A DNA stretch of 64,000 bases, taken from Clostridia bacterium. GTDB taxonomy: Bacteria > Bacillota > Clostridia > Caldicoprobacterales > Caldicoprobacteraceae. This document shows positions 16,795 through 24,801 of this stretch, one piece after another; positions within the stretch are counted from its first letter, which is position 1, and every line of letters begins with the position of its first letter. The position numbers and the translations under genes were made by a program. Below the pieces are notes generated by a model. That model was not told where the DNA came from and made no database searches. It saw only the letters and a list, made by a program, of their open reading frames with translations. The stretch covers positions 62,001 through 126,000 of the forward strand of contig PKRC01000001.1 in NCBI GenBank assembly GCA_017577715.1. Direction: 5' to 3'.

Positions 16795-17406
16795 ATGCAA
16801 CTTACCAAACGAGAAAAGGTATTTATTGCGATATTTATAGTGGTATCGGTTGTGGCGGTGTATTACGTATTTTTTTATCAGCCGCTGGTGAAGGATATAG
16901 AGGCAATGTCAGTGCAGGTGACGGAGGGTGAGGATCTGCCTTTGCTCATCAAATCAAAAAAAGAACAGCTTGCATCTCTACAGCATGAGTACCAGGAGCT
17001 TTCGACGAAAGTATTGGACACGCTGGAGAGCTTGCAATGGCCTGACGACCAGCCGGGCTTGGTGGTGCATCTATATGAGATTTTTTCAAGCCGCTCCAAA
17101 ATGCAACAAGTGGAGTTTGGGGAGATGAAGCAGCATGCCGACTTTTGCCTGATGCCTGTCAACGTAACATTTACTTCTACGTATGATGATTTCAAGGATA
17201 TACTGGTACAGCTTGAAAAGTCCTCTTACAAAAACTACATTCAGGCTTTGAATGTACAAGCCGTAGAGGGAGGAAATTCTGTCAGCGTGACCATGTCCCT
17301 TAAGTTCTATTTTAAACCCGAGCCTGCTCCAGATGAGCTGGAATATCCATTTGTCGATGAAGGCAGGTACGGTAAAGACAATCCCTTTCAATTTCCCGGG
17401 CAATGA
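16795..17406 (+). CDS. pilO: Type IV pilus assembly protein PilO
   Basis: A 203-residue protein with an N-terminal membrane helix (residues 8-27), a coiled coil (SKKEQLASLQHEYQEL region), and a ferredoxin-like C-terminal domain, the PilO layout. ATG 16795 is preferred to TTG 16792 because AAAGGGTGG lies 8 bases upstream. It closes the pilus locus; no PilQ secretin is encoded, consistent with a single-membrane cell envelope. No clean terminator follows; the next gene has its own -10 element. Confidence 0.88.
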   Translation: MQLTKREKVFIAIFIVVSVVAVYYVFFYQPLVKDIEAMSVQVTEGEDLPLLIKSKKEQLASLQHEYQELSTKVLDTLESLQWPDDQPGLVVHLYEIFSSRSKMQQVEFGEMKQHADFCLMPVNVTFTSTYDDFKDILVQLEKSSYKNYIQALNVQAVEGGNSVSVTMSLKFYFKPEPAPDELEYPFVDEGRYGKDNPFQFPGQ

Positions 17407-17525
17407 TGGTCTTTGGCCGTAGAAGCCTGTCTCATAAGCAATCTTTTTTTCATCATCTATGGCCAAATAAAACAGATTTGTAGTATAATGGTTGCAGCTA
17501 AACTGTATTTGAGGGGATTGAGCCT

Positions 17526-17825
17526 ATGGGGGATGATTTCGACAAAAACATGAGACCTAAAAATTACATGGAAGACGTGGTGTTCCATCATTTGGACGGT
17601 ATACTTAAACATACTGATTGCTGCAAGTGCCAGCGCTGCCGTATGGACATTGCCGCTTATGCGCTAAATCAGCTCCCCAGCAAATATGTGGTTACCCGCA
17701 AGGGAGAGGTGTATTCCAAGCTGCTAGAGCTGCAACAGCAGTTTGAGACCGATGTCATCATAGCCATAATCAAAGCCGTTGAGGTGGTGAAGAAAAATCC
17801 TCGCCATGACGAGATGCAAGTGTAA
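17526..17825 (+). CDS. ComFB-family protein
   Basis: A 99-residue protein with NYMEDVVFHHLD at the start and a cysteine cluster C-C-x-C-x-x-C near residues 36-42, followed by MDIAAYALNQLPSKYV, the ComFB (late competence development) signature. The cysteines suggest a bound metal. ComFB proteins are encoded with competence or motility genes, and some cyanobacterial members bind cyclic dinucleotides. Lying right after the pilus genes, it may regulate them. A TATAAT sequence at 17484-17489, without a good -35, suggests a separate promoter. Confidence 0.85.
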   Translation: MGDDFDKNMRPKNYMEDVVFHHLDGILKHTDCCKCQRCRMDIAAYALNQLPSKYVVTRKGEVYSKLLELQQQFETDVIIAIIKAVEVVKKNPRHDEMQV

Positions 17826-18375
17826 GGAGCAAAATCTGAGTGTCAGGTGCCATAACATCGTATTGATAGGGTTTATGGGGGTAGGAAAGACCACTGTTGG
17901 CAAGTTGCTGGCCCAGCGCGTGGGATATCGTTTTGTGGATGTTGATCAGGTCATCGAAAATGAAACGGGGCTTTCGATTCCCCAGATTTTCTCAATATAT
18001 GGGGAAGGATATTTTCGTCAGCTGGAGAGGCAAACTATCCGTAGAATTCTTGATAGCTCAGGCATGGTAATTGCAACCGGCGGCGGTGCCGTGATGGATC
18101 CCGCCAATTTTTCGTTTTTGATGGAGAATGGCTGCGTCGTGGCCCTGGATGCCAGCGAGGACACCCTTTGGGAAAGGCTTAAGTCCTGCAATGACCGTCC
18201 TATGCTTTACTCCAATAATCCCAGGGAAAGGGTGAGGGCCTTGCTTGAGATAAGGCGTCCTGTCTATCATAAAGCCCACTTTGTGGTGCGGGTAGACGGC
18301 AAATCGCCAGATGAGGTGGTGGATGAAATCATAGCGATGATAGAGGTGAAGGAAAGGGATGACCATAAAGAATGA
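17806..18375 (+). CDS. aroK: Shikimate kinase
   Basis: This enzyme phosphorylates shikimate at the 3-hydroxyl using ATP. P-loop GFMGVGKTT, the substrate motif DVDQVIEN, GEGYFRQLE and the Gly-rich GGG loop are present. ATG 17806 overlaps comFB by 20 bases, has no ribosome site and gives 17 residues before NIVLIG. A CTG at 17836 lies 6 bases after AAGGAG and would give the usual short N-terminus, so initiation at CTG is plausible. Overlaps at both ends (comFB and the nfo-type gene) indicate an operon. Confidence 0.93.
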   Translation: MTRCKCKEQNLSVRCHNIVLIGFMGVGKTTVGKLLAQRVGYRFVDVDQVIENETGLSIPQIFSIYGEGYFRQLERQTIRRILDSSGMVIATGGGAVMDPANFSFLMENGCVVALDASEDTLWERLKSCNDRPMLYSNNPRERVRALLEIRRPVYHKAHFVVRVDGKSPDEVVDEIIAMIEVKERDDHKE

Positions 18376-19249
18376 CGTTATAAGGTTTGGGCCGGCGGGG
18401 AATTCCGATTCGTTCTACGAACAGGGGTATAGCTCCAGCGTGGACATGCCCAAATGGCTTCATGGTATGGGGCTTACTGCCTATGAGTACACCTGTACCC
18501 ATGGGGTAAACATTGGTGAGGCCACCGCCAGGGCTATAGGCCAGGAGGCGCGCAAGTGGGATATAGCGTTGAGCATCCATGCGCCCTACTACATAAATCT
18601 GGTATCAAAGGATGAGGATAAAAGGGCCAAAACCAAGCGGCATATAATGGATTCCCTTAGGGTGGCACATTGGATGGGAGCAAAACGGGTGGTTTTCCAT
18701 CCGGGTTCATGCTCCGGGATGGACAGAAGGGCGGCCCTTGAAATAGCAATGGATTTCTTAAAGGAGATCATCGATGAAGCTAGAGAGTTTATCGAGGAAG
18801 GTATACACCTTTGCCCCGAGACCATGGGCAAGGTGAACCAGCTGGGGACTGTCGATGAAGTGCTGGAGATGTGTCTGATCCATGACTCCCTTATACCCAC
18901 CCTGGATTTTGGCCATATAAATGCCATGGGACGCGGTAGCATCAGGTCGCGGGAGGATTACATGAACATCATAAACAGGGTAAAGGAAGTTTTGGGGGAA
19001 GATAGGGCCAGGCATTTTCACTGCCATTTCAGCAGGATAGAGTATTCCAATGGCGGAGAGAAAAGGCATTGGACCTTGAAGGATACCCAATATGGTCCCG
19101 AGTTTGAGCCGCTGGCCGAGGTGATAGCCTTGCTTGACTTAAAGCCTATAATAATATGCGAATCCAGGGGTACCATGGCTGAAGATGCTGCCCAGCTAAA
19201 AGAGATTGCCCTTCAAAAAATTAATCTATTCAATACTGGCATTTTATGA
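18359..19249 (+). CDS. Endonuclease IV-type apurinic endonuclease (Nfo family)
   Basis: This 296-residue TIM-barrel protein keeps the metal-binding motifs of endonuclease IV: SIHAPYY, the His in VVFHPGSC, the Glu in CPETMGK, LDFGHINA, the two His in HFHCHFSRI, and ICESR. Family enzymes use three zinc ions to cut at abasic sites in base excision repair. The sequence is divergent from the classical Nfo, and an alternative sugar-isomerase-like role in the AP-endonuclease-2 superfamily is possible. It overlaps aroK by 17 bases; the ATG follows GGAAAGGG. Confidence 0.82.
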   Translation: MTIKNDVIRFGPAGNSDSFYEQGYSSSVDMPKWLHGMGLTAYEYTCTHGVNIGEATARAIGQEARKWDIALSIHAPYYINLVSKDEDKRAKTKRHIMDSLRVAHWMGAKRVVFHPGSCSGMDRRAALEIAMDFLKEIIDEAREFIEEGIHLCPETMGKVNQLGTVDEVLEMCLIHDSLIPTLDFGHINAMGRGSIRSREDYMNIINRVKEVLGEDRARHFHCHFSRIEYSNGGEKRHWTLKDTQYGPEFEPLAEVIALLDLKPIIICESRGTMAEDAAQLKEIALQKINLFNTGIL

Positions 19250-19295
19250 TAATATTATTGAGTGGAATTTTTGGTGAGGGCAGGGGTACGCACAA

Positions 19296-19736
19296 ATGAA
19301 GATTTTGGTGGTAAACGGCCCAAATTTGAACCTCCTAGGTCAACGGGAGCCGTCGATATATGGCGAGACCAGCCTAGAACATCTGGTTGAAATGCTAAAA
19401 GACCACGGCAGCAAAATGGGCATTTATGTGGACCACATACAATCCAACAGCGAAGGGGAAATAATAGATGCTCTCCACAATGCCGTGGGAAAATGGGATG
19501 GCATCATTCTCAATGCAGGTGCCTATACCCACTACAGCTATGCCATACGGGATGCCGTGGCGGCTGTAAAACTGCCCGTCATAGAGATACATATATCCAA
19601 TATACATGCCAGAGAAGAGTTTCGCCGGCAGTCGGTTATAGCGCCGGTATGCATAGGGCAGATCACCGGTTTGGGCATTGAGGGGTATCTGCTAGCCCTG
19701 GATTATTTTGCTAAATATTTCAAGAAGAAAAGCTAG
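19296..19736 (+). CDS. aroQ: 3-dehydroquinate dehydratase, type II
   Basis: A 146-residue type II dehydroquinase, a dodecameric flavodoxin-fold enzyme converting 3-dehydroquinate to 3-dehydroshikimate. Motifs seen are NGPNLNLLGQREP with the catalytic Tyr in IYG, QSNSEGEIID, NAGAYTHYS, and HISNIHAREEFR with the catalytic His and Arg. The length is typical. It lies in the aroK-nfo-aroQ group upstream of efp, the usual Firmicute neighbourhood. Confidence 0.96.
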   Translation: MKILVVNGPNLNLLGQREPSIYGETSLEHLVEMLKDHGSKMGIYVDHIQSNSEGEIIDALHNAVGKWDGIILNAGAYTHYSYAIRDAVAAVKLPVIEIHISNIHAREEFRRQSVIAPVCIGQITGLGIEGYLLALDYFAKYFKKKS

Positions 19737-19778
19737 AAAGGGGGAGAAGAGCGCCTTTCTCTTCCTCTAAAAGAGTTT

Positions 19779-20183
19779 TTGCGCTCACACATTATGATGA
19801 AGTCGCCAATGAGTAGGTTGCTGGACCAAATGGAGAACCATGATGGTGTTAATGCAGCCCTGATTACCGACCCTGAAGATGTGGAATACTATTCCGGCTT
19901 TAGGGCAAATGAAGCTATGCTATTCGTACACTCTCTGGTGCGCTATCTCATCGTTATGGATGGCGAGGCGGACCAGTTATGTAAGGCGGAGCAATCGGGC
20001 TTTAAGGTTCTCAACGCACCATGGGATGAAGCTGTCAATTTTCTTTCAAAATTGTGCAGCAAATTAGGAGTCCATAGTATATGGATTGAAGAAAAACATA
20101 TAAATAAAGAGGAGTACAGGCTGTTAAAAGAGTCTTTAAATGGAGTGGAGCTCATACCGGTTAATGATTTTAAAAATCATTGA
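19779..20183 (+). pseudogene. Truncated Xaa-Pro aminopeptidase: creatinase N-domain only
   Basis: About 134 residues match the N-terminal (creatinase_N) domain of M24 Xaa-Pro peptidases: AALITDPEDVEYYSGF, LIVMDGEAD and a helical end. The M24 catalytic pita-bread domain, normally about 230 further residues with metal ligands D, D, H, E, E, is absent; only 37 bases separate the stop from efp. Xaa-Pro peptidase genes commonly lie between aroQ and efp, so this is the expected gene with its catalytic half deleted. The TTG start has a weak ribosome site; internal ATGs at 19794, 19797 and 19809 lack one. The frame is open, so a small retained protein is possible. Confidence 0.72.
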
Positions 20184-20220
20184 AGGATAAAACTATTCTT
20201 AAGGAAAGGAAGTGGTGATT

Positions 20221-20784
20221 ATGGATATGATTGCAGCAGGTGATTTCAGAAAAGGCGTAACCATTGAATTGGACGGGCAGGTATATACAATCGTCGATTT
20301 TCAGCATGTAAAGCCTGGAAAAGGAGCTGCGTTTGTGCGCACCAAGATTAAGAACATAGTGACGGGCAACGTGCTGGAGCGCACCTTCAACCCTACTGAA
20401 AGGGTGCCCAGAGCTCATATAGAGACCAAGGAGATGCAGTACCTGTACAACGATGGTAACCTGTACTACTTTATGGATACCGAAACCTATGAACAGATAC
20501 CTCTAAACAGGGAACAAGTGGAAGATGCTATGAAATATATAAAGGAAAATATGATCGTCACTATCAAGTTTTATAAGGGAGTGCCTTTTACAGTAGAGCC
20601 GCCTAACTTTGTGGAGCTAAAAGTTATTGATACCGAGCCGGGCGTAAGGGGAGATACGGTTACGGGCGGAAGCAAACCTGCAACTTTGGAGACCGGAGCT
20701 GTCATTCAGGTGCCGTTGTTTATCAACACCGGTGACGTCATAAGGATCGATACCAGGACCGACGAGTATATAGAAAGGGTTTAA
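20221..20784 (+). CDS. efp: Translation elongation factor P
   Basis: This 187-residue, three-domain factor relieves ribosome stalling at polyproline. The N-terminal KOW domain with the modification loop [10 protein letters not shown] and the C-terminal [17 protein letters not shown] ending are diagnostic. ATG 20221 is chosen for its spacing from AAGGAAAGGAAG; the GTG at 20212 overlaps that site. No EF-P-modifying enzyme gene is in the window. Confidence 0.97.
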   Translation: MDMIAAGDFRKGVTIELDGQVYTIVDFQHVKPGKGAAFVRTKIKNIVTGNVLERTFNPTERVPRAHIETKEMQYLYNDGNLYYFMDTETYEQIPLNREQVEDAMKYIKENMIVTIKFYKGVPFTVEPPNFVELKVIDTEPGVRGDTVTGGSKPATLETGAVIQVPLFINTGDVIRIDTRTDEYIERV

Positions 20785-20788
20785 GGGG

Positions 20789-20838
20789 AATAGTATAAAG
20801 TGAAATCATGGATTTCAAGCCGGAATAGTCATACTATT
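20789..20838. repeat. Nested inverted repeats between efp and the CD1247-type gene
   Basis: An inner perfect hairpin TGAAATC/GATTTCA (20801-20807 with 20811-20817, loop ATG) sits inside outer arms AATAGTAT (20789-20796) and ATACTATT (20831-20838). There is no T tract, so it is not a normal terminator. It may act as an mRNA processing or stability element between efp and the next gene. Confidence 0.5.
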
Positions 20839-20856
20839 TCAAAGGGAGGAAACTAA

Positions 20857-21276
20857 ATGAACAACAATTTGGGCGAAAAGGTATCCTACATCAAAGGGTT
20901 GGCAGAAGGATTGGGGCTGCACAAAGAAGATACAAAGGAAGCCAGGATACTCATGAACATTATCGAACTGCTGGAGGACATAGTTGATGCCATAAATGAG
21001 CTTGAAACTTCTCAGGCCGAGCAGGATGATTACCTTGATGCCCTCAATGAAGATTTGACGGATATACAAAACGATATATATGGTGAAGATGAGGGCGAGG
21101 ACATGGATGAAGATGCCCATTATGTGGAAGTGGTCTGCCCTCACTGCCAAGAAACCGTTTATTTCGAGGAGGAGGCATTTGAAGAAGAGGATGACCTTGC
21201 CTGCCCCAACTGCGGAAAGCTAATATACCAAGAAGAAGATGATGATGAATACGACCAAGACGAAAATGAGGAATGA
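20857..21276 (+). CDS. CD1247-type N-terminal-domain protein with acidic zinc ribbon
   Basis: A 139-residue protein. Residues 1-70 (LGEKVSYIKGLAEGLGL) are the helical domain first named in Clostridioides difficile CD1247, followed by an acidic linker, a zinc ribbon (CPHC near 95-98 and CPNC near 116-119) and a strongly acidic tail. Its function is unknown. Homologues in Clostridia sit between efp and spoIIIAA as here, suggesting a general or sporulation-linked role. The start follows AAAGGGAGG and a terminator follows the gene. Confidence 0.8.
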   Translation: MNNNLGEKVSYIKGLAEGLGLHKEDTKEARILMNIIELLEDIVDAINELETSQAEQDDYLDALNEDLTDIQNDIYGEDEGEDMDEDAHYVEVVCPHCQETVYFEEEAFEEEDDLACPNCGKLIYQEEDDDEYDQDENEE

Positions 21277-21290
21277 GCTATTAAGGAGGA

Positions 21291-21318
21291 CCGGTGCAAA
21301 ACGCACCGGCTTTTTTTA
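21291..21318 (+). terminator. Intrinsic terminator before the spoIIIA operon
   Basis: CCGGTGC (21291-21297) pairs with GCACCGG (21303-21309) over a five-base loop, followed by C and seven T. It isolates efp-CD1247 transcription from the spoIIIA operon. Confidence 0.9.
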
Positions 21319-21326
21319 TTTTTGGT

Positions 21327-21354
21327 GATATTCTTTTAGCCCAAGACATAGATA
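21327..21354 (+). promoter_or_regulatory. Candidate sigma-E promoter of the spoIIIA operon
   Basis: GATATT (21327-21332) and CATAGATA (21347-21354) are separated by 14 bases, close to the sigma-E pattern KMATATT / CATACAHT. It lies between the upstream terminator and spoIIIAA. The predicted start near 21360 leaves a very short leader before the GGGAGG ribosome site. Confidence 0.5.
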
Positions 21355-21375
21355 TTTATTAAAAGGGAGGACGAG

Positions 21376-22374
21376 TTGTATATGGTATACAGCCGATATC
21401 CTTCGGGGATTGCATGGAAGCATGTAATACTCGATGTGCTGCCCGAAAACATTGGGAGGATAATAGATGGAATTCCCCAGGATGTTGCCGAAAACTTGGA
21501 AGAAATTCGGATACGTGAAGCGCGACCGCTGATCATACATGGCCGGGGGAAGAGCTACTATCTGGGGCCTGACGGAGAGCTGTGTCCTTCGCCGGAGAAG
21601 GCTTATTATGTAAATCACAGCGATATCCAAAGCATACTGCAGCGCGTCTCCAACTATTCCATATACGCTGTGGAGGAAGAGCTGCGCAACGGGTACATAA
21701 CTTTAAAGGGTGGGTATCGGGTGGGGCTGGCTGGCAAAGCCGTGTTGGAAGGGGGCAAAATAAAGACGTTAAAGTATATAAGTTCCTTTAACATACGCAT
21801 ATGCCGGGAGATAATAGGGGTTGCCGACAAAGTTATTCGCTATATCGTTTCTGGAGGAGAAGTGCATCATACTCTCGTGCTGTCTCCACCCCAGATGGGC
21901 AAGACCACTCTTATCCGCGATATTGCTCGACAGCTGAGCGATGGTTTTCCCGGCTTTAGGGGCGTGAAGGTCGGAATCGTGGACGAACGCTCCGAGATAG
22001 CAGGTTGCTTTCAAGGGGTTCCACAGAACAACGTGGGGCTTCAAACCGATGTGCTAGATGCCTGCCCTAAAGTAGAGGGCATCATGATGCTCATCCGCTC
22101 CATGTCACCTGCTGTCATAATAACCGACGAGATCGGCAAGGCCGAGGATGTGGAGGCCATTGAGGAGGCGCTCAATGCAGGTATAAAGATAATTACAACA
22201 GCTCATGGCAGCGATATAGAGGAGGCACGGCGCCGGCCCATTCTCTCAAAGATTCTGGACAAGAAGATATTCCAAAGAATCATCGTGTTGGGGAATTCCC
22301 TGGGGGTGGGTACGGTCGAGAAGATATACGACGGCCACACTTTAAACAATCTGCTAGATAGGCCCGTTCGTTGA
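21376..22374 (+). CDS. spoIIIAA: Stage III sporulation protein AA
   Basis: A 332-residue secretion-type ATPase of the mother-cell SpoIIIA-SpoIIQ channel. Walker A PPQMGKTTLIRD, Walker B-like AVIITDEIG and the TTAHG motif are visible; an N-terminal domain (ENLEEIRIREARP) resembles type II/IV secretion ATPases. TTG 21376 lies 5 bases and ATG 21382 11 bases after GGGAGG; the choice is open. It heads an uninterrupted eight-gene operon and has a sigma-E-like promoter. Confidence 0.96.
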   Translation: MYMVYSRYPSGIAWKHVILDVLPENIGRIIDGIPQDVAENLEEIRIREARPLIIHGRGKSYYLGPDGELCPSPEKAYYVNHSDIQSILQRVSNYSIYAVEEELRNGYITLKGGYRVGLAGKAVLEGGKIKTLKYISSFNIRICREIIGVADKVIRYIVSGGEVHHTLVLSPPQMGKTTLIRDIARQLSDGFPGFRGVKVGIVDERSEIAGCFQGVPQNNVGLQTDVLDACPKVEGIMMLIRSMSPAVIITDEIGKAEDVEAIEEALNAGIKIITTAHGSDIEEARRRPILSKILDKKIFQRIIVLGNSLGVGTVEKIYDGHTLNNLLDRPVR

Positions 22375-22389
22375 GAGGGGGTAGCTATC

Positions 22390-22914
22390 ATGGCCTTTAT
22401 CAAGATATTATCAAGCTTGATGATAGTGATATGCTGTTCATTTTTAGGGATGCAAGCCGCCAATAGATATTCATTGAGGGTTAAGGAGCTCAGGCTGCTG
22501 CGTATGGCATTTGCACATCTGGAGAGCGAGGTTATCAACTACGCCAACTTTTTGCCCGAGGCGGTAGAGAGGGCAGCTGTCCTTTTACAAGGTGGAGTAA
22601 AGGAATTTTTTAATGACTTTAGTCGCAGGCTGCAGCAAAGGAGCGGTGCCACAGCTGCCGAAGCATGGGAAAAGGCTCTGCGAAGTTGGAGAAGTCATCT
22701 TCATATAACTGATGAGGATGCTCAAATCCTCCTGAGCTTTGGGAAGGTGCTGGGAGTAAGCGACAGGGACAGTCAGCAAAGGTATTTCCAAATCATCCAA
22801 AGCCAGCTAAAAAGTCAGGAACAGAAGGCTGAAGAAGCCTGTTCGAAATACCGCAACATGTACAGGAGTTTAGGGGTGTTAGGCGGATTAGCCCTGGCCA
22901 TAATACTGCTGTGA
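22390..22914 (+). CDS. spoIIIAB: Stage III sporulation protein AB
   Basis: A 174-residue protein with an N-terminal membrane helix, a cytoplasmic helical domain (LRLLRMAFAHLESEV) and a C-terminal membrane helix (LGVLGGLALAIILL). It resembles GspF-type platform proteins, though it is only about half their size. It is part of the channel assembly driven by SpoIIIAA. The ATG follows GAGAGGGGG. Confidence 0.94.
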   Translation: MAFIKILSSLMIVICCSFLGMQAANRYSLRVKELRLLRMAFAHLESEVINYANFLPEAVERAAVLLQGGVKEFFNDFSRRLQQRSGATAAEAWEKALRSWRSHLHITDEDAQILLSFGKVLGVSDRDSQQRYFQIIQSQLKSQEQKAEEACSKYRNMYRSLGVLGGLALAIILL

Positions 22915-22931
22915 CGGGGGTGCGCATCGGG

Positions 22932-23129
22932 ATGAGCGTCGACATAATATTTAAAATAGCTGCCATAGGCATACTTGTCTCGGTACTCAATCATGTGCTC
23001 AACAGGGCGGGACGGGAGGAGATATCCATGATGGTAACTTTAGCGGGTATAGTGGTGGTTCTGTTGATGGTGATAGACATGATAAGCAGGCTGTTCAACA
23101 ATGTCAAGAACATATTCCAGCTTTACTGA
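22932..23129 (+). CDS. spoIIIAC: Stage III sporulation protein AC
   Basis: A 65-residue protein with two membrane helices (IIFKIAAIGILVSVLN and MVTLAGIVVVLLMVID) joined by a short loop containing the conserved GREE. ATG 22932 gives the family length; a GTG at 22911 overlapping the spoIIIAB stop would add seven unsupported residues. It forms part of the multimeric SpoIIIA membrane channel. Confidence 0.94.
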   Translation: MSVDIIFKIAAIGILVSVLNHVLNRAGREEISMMVTLAGIVVVLLMVIDMISRLFNNVKNIFQLY

Positions 23130-23138
23130 GGAGAGCAC

Positions 23139-23534
23139 ATGATGGATATAGAGGTCTTTCAGCTGGTGGGATTGGGAATAGTGGCTGCCATTTTGGCGCT
23201 GGTGTTGAAGCAACATAAACCTGAACTCGGTTTATTCATAGCGATTGCCACTGGAGCCATAATGCTGCTCATGATAACGGGAAGGCTGGTGGCCATAGTT
23301 GCCGTGCTGGATAACATGGCCCGGCAAGCTAACCTTGATCAGTCACACCTGTCTGTGGTGCTTAAAGCTATAGGCATCGCTTATATCGCCGAATTTGGTG
23401 CCCAGGTATGTAAGGATGCGGGGGAAAACGCCATAGCTTCTAAGATAGAGCTGGGCGGCAAGATCATAATACTGAGTTTGGCCATCCCAATTCTTGTGGG
23501 ATTGATTGAAGTGATATTGCAAGTTCTCACTTGA
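23139..23534 (+). CDS. spoIIIAD: Stage III sporulation protein AD
   Basis: A 131-residue membrane protein with about four helices, including GIVAAILALVLKQHKPELG and a conserved EFGAQVCKDAGENAIASKIE segment. Its length and position between AC and AE are canonical. The ATG follows GAGGAGAG. Confidence 0.95.
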   Translation: MMDIEVFQLVGLGIVAAILALVLKQHKPELGLFIAIATGAIMLLMITGRLVAIVAVLDNMARQANLDQSHLSVVLKAIGIAYIAEFGAQVCKDAGENAIASKIELGGKIIILSLAIPILVGLIEVILQVLT

Positions 23535-23547
23535 GGGGATAAAGCTC

Positions 23548-24741
23548 ATGAAAGCCTTTGCTATTCTTTTATCATTACTGTTGTGCTTGCCTGAAATGGT
23601 TTTTGCAAACCCCGAGTATCATGGAGGTTTAGAAGATATAAGGGAACAAATGCGGTCAATCATAGACCGACAGCTGGATGAGTTAAGCGTTGAAAGATGG
23701 GACGAGTTCATAGAAGAGGGTCAGCAGCAGGGCAACCCGGTTTTTCAGGAGGGTAGTGCCCGCGATCTGATAAAAAAGATAGTTACAGGACAATTTGACT
23801 TTAACCTAAGGGATTTTTTGCTTCATATAATGGGCATCTTTTACAGAGAGGTCATGTCAAATTTGGCCTTGATAGCAAGGATAATAGCTCTGGCCGTGGT
23901 GTGCGGCGTGCTCAAAAACATGCAGGATTCATTCCAAAGCGTCTCGACAGCTGAAGTAGCTTATTTTGCATGCTATATGGTAGTGGTACTAATGGTCATA
24001 CATAGCATCATGTCGGCGGTGGAGACAGGACGGAAAGCTGTTGAGGCCATGGCCTCATTTACCCATAGCTTTTTTCCTGTCCTGCTGGCCTTGCTGGTCT
24101 CCATCGGAGGGATCACCTCTTCAGCCATTTTGAAGCCTACCGTTGGCCTATTGGTGGGTTTTATGGGCATGGTGATAGAACATATCATGTTCCCTTTGAT
24201 ACTCGCTTCGGCAGTCATCATCATGGTGAACCACATCAGCGACAAGGTTCAACTCAACCGCTTAAGCTCGTTGCTAAAAAACCTTTGCGAATGGTCACTA
24301 GGCCTTATATTCACCGTATTTGTGGGTGCCCTGATCGTTCAAGGGGTGATGGCAGCATCCATTGATGGTATATCTATCAGGACGGCCAAGTTTGCGGTTG
24401 ATACATTTGTGCCGGTTGTAGGGAAGATGTTTGCGCAGGCGGTTGACATGGTGGTGGGATGTTCGTTGCTGATAAAAAACGCGGTGGGCCTTGTGGGTTT
24501 GCTGGTCATAGCATCCATATGTCTGTATCCAGTGCTAAAGATACTGGGCATCATGGCCATATATAAGCTCACCAGCGCGGTATTGGAGCCGGTGACTGAT
24601 AAGCGCATCGCCGATTGCCTGAATGACATCGGCAACATGATGATAATAATCGCCATAACGGTAGCCGGAATGGCCATGGTATTCTTCCTGGCCATAACAC
24701 TGGTCATTGGCGTTGGGAACGCCGCTACCATGATGAGATAA
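23548..24741 (+). CDS. spoIIIAE: Stage III sporulation protein AE
   Basis: A 397-residue polytopic membrane protein with a cleavable signal peptide ending near Ala20 (VFA), an extracytoplasmic N-domain to about residue 90 and multiple helices. The GGITSSAILKPTVG and FVGALIVQGV segments are conserved in the family. It is the largest integral subunit of the SpoIIIA channel, positioned between AD and AF. The ATG follows TGAGGGG. Confidence 0.95.
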   Translation: MKAFAILLSLLLCLPEMVFANPEYHGGLEDIREQMRSIIDRQLDELSVERWDEFIEEGQQQGNPVFQEGSARDLIKKIVTGQFDFNLRDFLLHIMGIFYREVMSNLALIARIIALAVVCGVLKNMQDSFQSVSTAEVAYFACYMVVVLMVIHSIMSAVETGRKAVEAMASFTHSFFPVLLALLVSIGGITSSAILKPTVGLLVGFMGMVIEHIMFPLILASAVIIMVNHISDKVQLNRLSSLLKNLCEWSLGLIFTVFVGALIVQGVMAASIDGISIRTAKFAVDTFVPVVGKMFAQAVDMVVGCSLLIKNAVGLVGLLVIASICLYPVLKILGIMAIYKLTSAVLEPVTDKRIADCLNDIGNMMIIIAITVAGMAMVFFLAITLVIGVGNAATMMR

Positions 24742-24801
24742 GCTCTATGATAGTGCGTTGGTAAAAAGGGAAAGCATAACTCCAGGGAGGTGGTAAAAGG
24801 T

